Shown here piece after piece: positions 1 to 5,514 of a stretch of 7,263 nt of DNA. Position numbers and translations under genes: made by a program. Under the pieces are notes generated by a model. It saw only the letters and a list, made by a program, of their open reading frames with translations, searched no databases and was not told the origin of the DNA. How positions within the stretch are numbered: the stretch's first letter is position 1; each line of letters starts with the position of its first letter. The DNA is taken from contig CAYRKW010000103.1 of NCBI GenBank assembly GCA_964425135.1, positions 1 to 7,263 on the forward strand. The letters are read 5' to 3'. This stretch comes from CAYLLD01 sp964425135 (GTDB lineage: Bacteria > Pseudomonadota > Alphaproteobacteria > Rhodobacterales > Rhodobacteraceae).

Positions 1-53
1 CACGATCCATCTTAAATTGGCTGTAAACTGGTCGAAAAGCCAGGACCACCTCT
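1..53. mobile_element. Foreign sequence that truncates the integrase, possibly an insertion-sequence end
   Basis: The integrase reading frame (minus strand) matches its family up to the residues LLEGADI and then enters 13 unrelated residues and a stop at 12-14. The change falls at about position 53. The foreign side begins AGAGGTGGTCC on the minus strand and contains a short inverted repeat (TGGTC at 29-33, GACCA at 44-48). A minus-strand ATG with a few following codons lies at the window edge, as expected for the start of a transposase gene behind a terminal repeat. This arrangement resembles the end of an IS3-like element, but no transposase is visible and the call is inference. A simple deletion joining the integrase to other DNA is the main alternative. 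Confidence 0.25.
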
Positions 54-1069
54 AATATCCGCGCCTTCGAGCAAGCGGAATGAGATGTAGCTGTGCCGCA
101 AGGAATAGAGTGTCCGCCGATTGCCTTGGCGGTCAAATTTCAGATTTTGCTCCTCCAAAATCCGGTTGAACTGCTTTTTGTGATCAGCAGGGAAGAGACG
201 GTCGGTCGGCTCCGGCTGATTACGTTCAACCATACGCTCAAAAGGTCGAACAGCACCGGCGGTGCTTTTGCAATATCCCACGCCGCGCTTGCCGCGCACT
301 TCTATTTCGAGGATCGTTTCGCCGGTGGCGTCATCTTCAACGATCTCGACATCCCGGTATTCAAGCCAGTTGGCTTCGTCAGGACGAATACCGGTATTTG
401 CCATGAATAGAACTTTGTCGTGCAGTTGCTCGGCGCAAATCTTGTGGTAGGAATTTCTCGCATTTTTGATGCCTGCACGTGTCGCGGTGTACAGGCGTTT
501 GTACTCTTCAGGCGAGAACCATGCTCGGTGCGAGACTTTGGCCGATGCGCGATATGGTTCGGAGAGATCAGACAAACCAGATAGCCAACCATGCCGTATT
601 GCGGTTTTTAAAACCTGCCTAAGCGTTACCGTTTCTTTGTGCATTGTAGAGCGTGAAGGCGGCTTTTCGCTGTTGAGTCTATGCAAACGATAGTCTTGCA
701 TTGCGCCAGAAGTCACCTGGCTTAATCCCATCTCTCCAAAGTATGGGAGAAGGTGATTGTTTAAACGGGCCGAATGGCTGCGGACGTGTATTTCATTTCG
801 CTCACCAGCGGTCATGACCTCATATTCTTTTGTGAAGCGGTCAGCGGCTTGCGCAAATGTGCGCTCTGACAGGAGCTCACCGCGAGATTTTTTCGCCCGA
901 AGTTCTAGATACCAGTCCTCGCAAAGTCCTTGGCCCGCGCCAAGCTGGTTTCCTTGGTACTAACTCGTCGATTTCGCCCATCGAGGTAACTCGAACACTG
1001 CCAAACAGAACTGTTTTCGCGCTGATAAACGTGAACTTTGCCGCCCAAAATCGTATGTTTTTCAGCCAT
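12..1069 (-). pseudogene. Tyrosine-type site-specific recombinase (island integrase), frameshifted and 3'-truncated
   Basis: This is the remnant of a phage-type tyrosine integrase that would catalyse integration and excision of a genomic island at the adjacent tRNA-Phe. The ATG at 1069 opens a 54-residue piece (MAEKHTILGGKV...) that stops at 907-905. Adding one base near 919-920 (GCGAG to GCGGAG) restores the family sequence KDFAEDWYLELRAKKSRGE, which runs on without stops through 815 to position 54. Visible parts are the N-terminal arm-binding region, the SAM-like core-binding domain (about 810-530), and a catalytic domain with Arg in NTGIRPDEAN (codon 386-384), Lys in RGKRG (290-288) and the box II motif YSLRH (Arg codon 98-96; Tyr replaces the usual first His). 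The nucleophilic Tyr, expected some 30 residues after box II, is missing because the frame enters foreign sequence at about 53. About 340 family-like residues remain, against roughly 400 in intact relatives. Two independent lesions make a functional protein very unlikely. The frameshift alone could be a sequencing error; the truncation could not. Confidence 0.85.
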
Positions 1070-1103
1070 TCACCCCAAATCTCAAAACTGTGTCGTTTTG
1101 TGT

Positions 1104-1131
1104 AAGATATGTGAAAGCCCAAAATTCACAA
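1104..1131 (-). promoter_or_regulatory. Candidate sigma-70 promoter of the integrase
   Basis: On the minus strand TTGTGA (1131-1126) and TATCTT (1109-1104) are separated by 16 bases. Each matches four of six consensus positions. They lie about 35 bases upstream of the integrase ATG at 1069 in an AT-rich stretch. This is motif reading only; read-through from the co-directional tRNA-Phe gene could also supply transcription. Confidence 0.35.
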
Positions 1132-1142
1132 ACACCAAAATT
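1119..1142. repeat. Direct repeat CCAAAATT, two copies 16 bp apart, in the integrase-tRNA gap
   Basis: CCAAAATT occurs at 1119-1126 and again at 1135-1142, with a shorter copy CCAAAAT at 1045-1051. The two full copies lie between the integrase start and the tRNA 3' end, where an island's arm-type integrase sites would be expected. AT-rich sequence gives such repeats by chance fairly often, so the functional reading is weak. Confidence 0.25.
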
Positions 1143-1179
1143 TCAAATTTCTTTAACTTATTGTTTTTTTGGGGCTTTT

Positions 1180-1204
1180 TGGTGCCCGGGGGCGGATTTG
1201 AACC
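1180..1204 (-). other. Putative attachment-site half: 3' end of tRNA-Phe at the island junction
   Basis: Tyrosine integrases of this kind commonly recombine inside the T-arm and 3' end of a tRNA gene, leaving the tRNA intact and a short copy at the far end of the element. Here the integrase remnant starts 110 bp beyond the CCA end, on the same strand. The core of the att site would then be the T-loop to CCA segment. The matching copy at the other end is not in this window, so the exact site and extent are inferred. Confidence 0.4.
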
Positions 1205-1254
1205 ACCGACACGAGGATTTTCAGTCCACTGCTCTACCCCTGAGCTACCCGGGC
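1180..1254 (-). tRNA. tRNA-Phe (anticodon GAA)
   Basis: Read on the minus strand, this 75-base gene folds into a full cloverleaf. The acceptor stem is GCCCGGG/CCCGGGC, the D stem GCTC/GAGC, the anticodon loop CTGAAAA with GAA at 1222-1220, the variable loop five bases, the T stem GGTGG/CCGCC with loop TTCAAAT, the discriminator A, and a genome-encoded CCA (1182-1180). The anticodon stem GTGGA/TCCTC has one T-T mismatch (bases 1228 and 1214), while the other four pairs are normal. The gene points away from the dehydratase and toward the integrase remnant, so its 3' end is the likely island insertion site. The tRNA itself appears intact and functional. Confidence 0.96.
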
Positions 1255-1258
1255 ACGG

Positions 1259-1276
1259 ATGCGGTTTGCGCCGCAT
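1259..1276. repeat. Perfect inverted repeat just upstream of tRNA-Phe
   Basis: ATGCGG (1259-1264) and CCGCAT (1271-1276) form a perfect 6-bp stem with a 6-base loop. It sits four bases from the tRNA 5' end, within the presumed 5' leader removed by RNase P. No run of T follows on either strand, so it is not an intrinsic terminator. It may be a leader hairpin or a protein site; nothing in the sequence decides. Confidence 0.35.
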
Positions 1277-1362
1277 GGGTGGAGGGGTGTTTAGGGCAAG
1301 GCTCATTCTCTGTCCAGCCCAAAACAAGCCGAAATGGGCGTCATGCCGCTGCCCTGTTCCAT

Positions 1363-1393
1363 TTGCTGAAACCATCGTCCCGGCCCGCATAAA
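1363..1393 (+). promoter_or_regulatory. Weak candidate promoter for the dehydratase
   Basis: TTGCTG at 1363-1368 is followed, after 18-19 bases, by GCATAA/CATAAA at 1387-1393. This is the best -35/-10 pair I can see in the 208-bp gap between the tRNA-Phe gene and the dehydratase start. The match is loose and the spacing slightly long. Its support is positional: the AAGCGCTT palindrome follows immediately, as an operator overlapping the transcription start would. The rest of the gap shows no gene. Confidence 0.2.
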
Positions 1394-1400
1394 AGCGCTT
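1393..1400. promoter_or_regulatory. LacI-family-like operator palindrome AAGCGCTT
   Basis: AAGCGCTT is a perfect 8-bp palindrome with a central CG, the core shared by many LacI/GalR-family operators. It lies about 60 bp before the dehydratase start, just downstream of the best -10-like sequence, where a repressor would block transcription. LacI-type regulators often control sugar-acid catabolism, which fits the gene. A second palindrome, GCAATTGC, lies at 1413-1420. No regulator gene is in the window, and an 8-bp palindrome can occur by chance. Confidence 0.3.
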
Positions 1401-1462
1401 GAAACAGGAGCCGCAATTGCGTCAAAAAGATGCGAAGTCCCAATCAGCAAGGAACGATGGCG

Positions 1463-3241
1463 ATGGATACCCGTGCCAATGGCAAGTGGCGCTCGCAAGA
1501 GTGGTTCGATAATCCGAATAATCCGGGCATGACGGCACTTTATGTCGAGCGGTATCAGAATCACGGCTTCACCCGCGAAGAGCTGCAATCGGGCCGTCCG
1601 ATAATCGGCATTGCGCAAACGGGCAGCGATCTTGCGCCCTGCAACAAGATCCACGTCTTTCTGATGGACCGCATTAAGGCGGGAATACGCGATGCGGGGG
1701 GGATACCGATGGAGTTTCCGGTCCACCCCATCCAAGAGACCGGTAAACGCCCGACGGCGGCACTCGATCGCAATCTGCAATACCTCTCGCTCGTCGAAGT
1801 GCTGCACGGTTACCCGATTGACGCGGTTGTTCTGACCACAGGTTGCGACAAGACCACGCCGGCGATGCTGATGGGGGCGGCCACGGTCAATCTTCCTGCG
1901 ATTGCACTCAATGGCGGCCCGATGCTTGACGGGCATTGGCGTGGCAAGCTGGCTGGATCAGGCACGATTGTCTGGGAAAGCCGCCGCCTGTTGGCTGAAG
2001 GCGAGATTGATTATCCCGAATTCATGGAGCGTGTCTGCTCCTCCGCCCCGTCGCTCGGCCATTGCAACACCATGGGCACCGCCTCGACCATGAACGCGCT
2101 GGCAGAGGCGCTGGGCATGACCCTTCCCGGAAATTCCGCCATTCCCGCCCCGTTCAAGGCGCGCATGGATATGGCGTTCGAGACAGGCCGCCGGATCGTT
2201 GGCATGGCCGAAGAAGACCTGACCCCGTCGAAAATTCTGACCCGTGATGCGTTCCTCAACGCCATCCGCGTCAACACTGCCATTGGCGGCTCCACCAACG
2301 CCCCGCCGCACCTGCAAGCGATCGCGCGCCATATGGGTGTTGAGCTGGATGTGACCGATTGGCAGTCCCACGGCTATGATGTGCCGCTTCTGGTCAACAT
2401 GCAGCCTGCTGGCACATATCTGGGTGAGAGCTTCTATCGCGCGGGCGGTGTGCCTGCGGTGATGGGCGAATTGCATGCCGCCGATCTGCTGATCAGCGAT
2501 GCAATGACCGCGACCGGCAAGACGGTGGGCGAGAATATCGGCTCAACGCGCAGCGACGATATGGACGTTATCAAACCGGTAAGCGATCCGATGCGCGAAA
2601 AGGCCGGGTTTATCGTGGTGTCTGGCAATCTCTTTGACAGCGCCATCATGAAAACTTCGGTGATCTCCGACGATTTCAAAAACCGCTTCCTGTCCAAACC
2701 GGGCGAGGAGAACATCATGGACGCCCGCGCCGTCGTGTTCGAAGGGCCCGAGGATTATCACGACCGCCTCAATGATCCTGACCTGAAGATCGACGAGAAC
2801 ACAATCCTGTTTATTCGCGGCGTCGGCTGTGTCGGCTATCCCGGCTCGGCCGAAGTGGTGAACATGCAGCCGCCTGACGATGTGATCAAAGCGGGGATCA
2901 ACCACCTGCCCACGGTCGGAGATGGACGTCAGTCCGGCACCTCCGAAAGCCCATCGATCCTCAACGCGTCGCCAGAGGCAGTTGTTGGCGGCGGTCTTGC
3001 GCTTTTGGAAACAGGCGACACCGTGCGGCTCGATCTGAACGAAGGTACGCTCAATGCAGTGGTCTCGGATGAAGACTGGGACGCACGTCGCGCCAACTGG
3101 ACCGCCCCAGAGCTGCATCACCAGACCCCCTGGCAGGAAATATACCGCACCCACGTTGGTCAACTCGCGCAAGGTGGCTGTCTGGAACTGGCGGTTAAAT
3201 ATCAGAACGTGGCCAAAGACTTGCCGCGCGACAATCACTAG
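1463..3241 (+). CDS. IlvD/Edd-family dehydratase, probable sugar-acid (aldonate) dehydratase
   Basis: This cytoplasmic Fe-S enzyme should remove water from a 2,3-dihydroxy acid such as xylonate or arabonate to give a 2-keto-3-deoxy acid. Counting from the most upstream ATG (1430), the cluster-binding cysteines are C71 (APCN), C139 (TTGCDKTTP) and C212 (GHCNTMGTAST). K141 is the probable carbamylated metal-ligand Lys, and S502 (DGRQSGT) the probable catalytic base. The segment PVHPIQETGKRPTAALDRNL is typical of the sugar-acid branch (it closely resembles Caulobacter XylD from memory) and unlike true IlvD of branched-chain amino-acid synthesis. Length, about 590 residues, is normal for that branch. 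Start choice: ATG codons lie at 1430, 1457 and 1463. AAGGA at 1449-1453 is 9 bases from 1463 but only 3 from 1457, and 1430 has no close ribosome site; homologues also begin about ten residues before RSQEWF. Family is certain; the substrate is not. The neighbouring hyuAB genes suggest use in a less usual catabolic route. Confidence 0.93.
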   Translation: MDTRANGKWRSQEWFDNPNNPGMTALYVERYQNHGFTREELQSGRPIIGIAQTGSDLAPCNKIHVFLMDRIKAGIRDAGGIPMEFPVHPIQETGKRPTAALDRNLQYLSLVEVLHGYPIDAVVLTTGCDKTTPAMLMGAATVNLPAIALNGGPMLDGHWRGKLAGSGTIVWESRRLLAEGEIDYPEFMERVCSSAPSLGHCNTMGTASTMNALAEALGMTLPGNSAIPAPFKARMDMAFETGRRIVGMAEEDLTPSKILTRDAFLNAIRVNTAIGGSTNAPPHLQAIARHMGVELDVTDWQSHGYDVPLLVNMQPAGTYLGESFYRAGGVPAVMGELHAADLLISDAMTATGKTVGENIGSTRSDDMDVIKPVSDPMREKAGFIVVSGNLFDSAIMKTSVISDDFKNRFLSKPGEENIMDARAVVFEGPEDYHDRLNDPDLKIDENTILFIRGVGCVGYPGSAEVVNMQPPDDVIKAGINHLPTVGDGRQSGTSESPSILNASPEAVVGGGLALLETGDTVRLDLNEGTLNAVVSDEDWDARRANWTAPELHHQTPWQEIYRTHVGQLAQGGCLELAVKYQNVAKDLPRDNH

Positions 3242-3288
3242 AGGCACGGTCGATTGGCCATAGAACGCGCTCTATATATCAACGCCCT

Positions 3289-3343
3289 TCCGGCACCGCC
3301 GGACAGCCTCCGACCCTCCCCACAGGAGGGGGCTTTCGCCCCC
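3289..3343. other. Three adjacent hairpins between the dehydratase and hyuA
   Basis: Three perfect 6-bp stems occur in 55 bases. They are TCCGGC/GCCGGA (3289-3303, 3-base loop), CCCTCC/GGAGGG (3314-3330, 5-base loop) and GGGGGC/GCCCCC (3328-3343, loop TTTC). The last two share bases 3328-3330, so the complete stems exclude each other, as in an attenuator or switch. None is followed by a T run, so this is not a standard intrinsic terminator. They could protect the 3' end of the dehydratase mRNA, contribute to Rho-dependent termination, or be a decayed intergenic repeat. Confidence 0.45.
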
Positions 3344-3380
3344 ACCCAGAGTCGCGGGCTATCCTCTTTAAGAAACCCAG

Positions 3381-3416
3381 TTGCGCTCGACAATATTGAA
3401 CGAGGCTTGAGCGCAA
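3381..3416. promoter_or_regulatory. Long nested inverted repeat upstream of hyuA
   Basis: TTGCGCTC (3381-3388) and GAGCGCAA (3409-3416) are perfectly complementary over 8 bp. A perfect palindrome CAATATTG (3391-3398) lies between them, and a CTCG/CGAG pair (3386-3389, 3401-3404) partly overlaps the outer arm. The whole lies 53-88 bp upstream of the hyuA start. It could be an operator for a dimeric regulator at a hyuA promoter, or an RNA stem in the leader. I could not identify a convincing -35/-10 pair beside it. Confidence 0.35.
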
Positions 3417-3468
3417 ACGCAATTCAACTGACCCACCCATCGCCCAACCCACAAACCCAAAAAATCCA

Positions 3469-5514
3469 ATGAGCCAGAACACCATCCTTGGGGTCGATGT
3501 CGGTGGTACTTTCACCGATCTGGTGCTGTTGGAAGGTCAAACCGTGCGGCTCGCCAAGGTTCCCACGACGCCACAGGATCAATCTATCGGCGTGCTGAGC
3601 GCAATCGACACCGCCGGGGCCGATCTGGGTGAGGTTGATCTGATCATCCACGGCACAACCGCCACCACCAACGCGCTGCTCGAGCGGCGCCTTGCGAAAA
3701 CCGGCCTGATTACAACCGCCGGATTTCGCGACATTCTCGAACTCGGCCGTCGCACCCGCCCTAACGCCTACGGCATGACAGGAACATTCGAGCCGGTCAT
3801 CCCCCGCAACCTGCGCCTCGAAGTGCCCGAGCGTATGGACGCACAAGGGCGCATCGTCACGCCGCTTGATGAAACAGCGCTCAAAGCGGCGACCGAAGCC
3901 ATCCTGGCCGAGGGCTGCGAAGCCGTGATCATCCATTTCCTGCACGCCTACGCCAATCCCGCGCACGAGCGGCGTGCGGGCGAAATTGTTCGCGCCATAT
4001 GGCCCAACGCCTATGTCACCCTCGGCTCAGAGCTGATCTCCGAAAGCCGCGAATTCGAACGGGGCGTCACCGCCGCTGTTAACGGCGCGGTCCAACCGCT
4101 GATCGACCGCTACGTGCAAAACCTCTCTGCCGCCATCGCCTCACGCGGATACACGCAAGACCTTCTGGTGATGAACGGCAATGGCGGCATGGTCTCCGCC
4201 CCGAACGTTGCCAGAGAAGCGGCCAAAACCGTCATGTCCGGCCCCGCATCGGGCGTTATGGCCGCCAGCTTTGTTGGACGCCGCGCAGGTCAGCCAAATC
4301 TTCTGACCTACGACATGGGCGGCACCTCCACGGATGTGGCCCTGATCCGCGATGCCCGTCCGGGCGTGTCCAACGAGATCGAGATCGAATACGCCATGCC
4401 CGTCCATGTCCCCATGGTCGATGTGCGCACCGTCGGCGCAGGGGGGGGCTCCATCGCGTCGGTTGATGCTGCCGGATTGCTCAAAGTCGGCCCCGAAAGC
4501 GCTGGCGCATCTCCCGGCCCGATCTGCTTTGGCCGGGGTGGGACGCAAGTCACCATCTCGGACGCCAACATGCTGCTGGGCCGCCTCAATCCAGAGGCGC
4601 TCAACGCGGTCGATGCCAAAGTCAGCCTCGACAGCCTCGCCAACGCCTTCAAAACCCAGATCGGCGATGCACTCGGCCTTTCCGCCACGGACGCCGCCAC
4701 CGCCGTCCTTACGGTCGCCAACACCAAAATGGCAGGCGCAATCCGCATGGTTTCCATCTCGCTCGGCGCCGACCCACGCGACTTCGCCCTCTTCGCGTTC
4801 GGCGGCGCAGGCCCGCTCCACGCCAGCGCGCTGGCCAAAGAGCTGAGCATCCCCAAAGTGCTCATCCCCGCCCGGCCCGGCCTGACCAATGCCCTTGGCT
4901 GCGTCGTCGCCGACCTGCGCCACGACTTCGTGCAAACCTTCAACCAACCGCTCGACACGCTCGATCTGACCGCCCTGCACACCGCCGCCCATGATCACAT
5001 CACACGCGGGACAAAGGCCGTCGAAGCCGAAAACGTCACACTCGACCGCATCGACATCGCCCAATCGCTCGACATGCAGTTCCAAGGTCAAACCCACGTC
5101 CTGCGCGTTCCGCTGGAGACGCCCGAACCAACGCGCGACACATTGAGAGAGCTGTTCGAGCGCCACTACTTCGACCGCTTCCAGGTGGAACTGGCGGACA
5201 TCAAACCCGTTCTGGTAAATCTCAACACCTCTGTCATCGGCGTGCGCCCCGAACCGGACCTGTCGGTCCTCATCGACGCAAAGGGTCGCAGGGACAGCAT
5301 CCATGCCGCGCAAACCAGTACACGCGATGTGCAATTTAACGGCGAAATCCACAAAACCCCCATCTATGTGCGCGACGATCTTCCTGCTGATGCCGCCCTG
5401 CAAGGCCCCGCGATTGTCGAGCAATTCGACACCACCATCGTGATTGAGCCCGGCGATAGCGTCACGACAGACCCGGACGGCAACATGATCATAGAGGTGC
5501 GCCATGACGATTGA
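3469..5514 (+). CDS. hyuA: Hydantoinase/5-oxoprolinase subunit A (HyuA family)
   Basis: This is the ATP-using subunit of a two-part enzyme that opens cyclic amides such as hydantoins, 5-oxoproline or lactams; cytoplasmic. Its 681 residues have the family's layout. The N-terminal domain starts with the phosphate-binding loop GVDVGGTFTD (8-16) and HGTTATTNALLER (61-73). The central actin-like ATPase domain has SGPASGVMAA (257-266), YDMGGTSTDVAL (281-292), VGAGGGSI (322-329) and FGGAGPLHA (444-452). The C-terminal domain (about 500-680) ends with GPAIVEQFDTTIVIEPGD. The ATG at 3469 is secure because the first motif begins at residue 8 and no other near start exists, yet no Shine-Dalgarno sequence precedes it. 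The stop overlaps hyuB by 11 bases, so the two subunits are made together. Acetone and acetophenone carboxylases share this fold, but the third, zinc-binding acetone carboxylase subunit is not seen here. Family confident; substrate unknown. Confidence 0.93.
   Translation: MSQNTILGVDVGGTFTDLVLLEGQTVRLAKVPTTPQDQSIGVLSAIDTAGADLGEVDLIIHGTTATTNALLERRLAKTGLITTAGFRDILELGRRTRPNAYGMTGTFEPVIPRNLRLEVPERMDAQGRIVTPLDETALKAATEAILAEGCEAVIIHFLHAYANPAHERRAGEIVRAIWPNAYVTLGSELISESREFERGVTAAVNGAVQPLIDRYVQNLSAAIASRGYTQDLLVMNGNGGMVSAPNVAREAAKTVMSGPASGVMAASFVGRRAGQPNLLTYDMGGTSTDVALIRDARPGVSNEIEIEYAMPVHVPMVDVRTVGAGGGSIASVDAAGLLKVGPESAGASPGPICFGRGGTQVTISDANMLLGRLNPEALNAVDAKVSLDSLANAFKTQIGDALGLSATDAATAVLTVANTKMAGAIRMVSISLGADPRDFALFAFGGAGPLHASALAKELSIPKVLIPARPGLTNALGCVVADLRHDFVQTFNQPLDTLDLTALHTAAHDHITRGTKAVEAENVTLDRIDIAQSLDMQFQGQTHVLRVPLETPEPTRDTLRELFERHYFDRFQVELADIKPVLVNLNTSVIGVRPEPDLSVLIDAKGRRDSIHAAQTSTRDVQFNGEIHKTPIYVRDDLPADAALQGPAIVEQFDTTIVIEPGDSVTTDPDGNMIIEVRHDD
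4441..4448. repeat. Run of eight G inside hyuA
   Basis: Eight consecutive G encode part of the VGAGGGS motif (Gly codons 325-327). A slip of one base here would cut HyuA to about half its length. The frame is intact in this sequence. Glycine-rich motifs in high-GC genomes give such runs by themselves, so phase variation is only a possibility. The dehydratase has a similar seven-G run at 1695-1701. Confidence 0.6.
5494..5498 (+). promoter_or_regulatory. Ribosome binding site of hyuB inside the end of hyuA
   Basis: GAGGT lies five bases before the hyuB ATG (5504), within the last codons of hyuA. This good Shine-Dalgarno sequence fixes the hyuB start and, with the 11-base overlap, points to translational coupling. 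It contrasts with hyuA, which has none. Confidence 0.75.

Noticed and set aside
877..1122. A separate small minus-strand protein upstream of the integrase
   Set aside because: This frame overlaps the true N-terminal integrase frame, which starts at 1069 and gives family-like sequence; the other frame has no recognisable content.
1430..1462. Upstream ATG codons at 1430 and 1457 as the dehydratase start
   Set aside because: 1430 has no close ribosome site and adds residues not seen in relatives as I recall them; 1457 is only 3 bases from AAGGA. 1457 remains possible.
1082..1936. Long minus-strand open frame across the tRNA and the 5' part of the dehydratase
   Set aside because: It lies opposite a strongly supported gene and includes the tRNA-Phe sequence; composition is that of a high-GC antisense shadow.
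1463..3241. Dehydratase as IlvD (dihydroxy-acid dehydratase of valine/isoleucine synthesis)
   Set aside because: The substrate-side segment around RPTAALDRNL and the overall sequence follow the sugar-acid branch, and the neighbours are catabolic.
3328..3343. GGGGGC-TTTC-GCCCCC as an intrinsic terminator
   Set aside because: The stem is good but it is followed by ACCCAGAG and not by a T tract; on the minus strand no T tract follows either.
3254..3472. Small plus-strand open frame (72 codons) across the dehydratase-hyuA spacer
   Set aside because: It runs through the hairpins and the C-rich leader, has low-complexity composition with many Pro and no domain, and overlaps the hyuA start; it is best read as non-coding.
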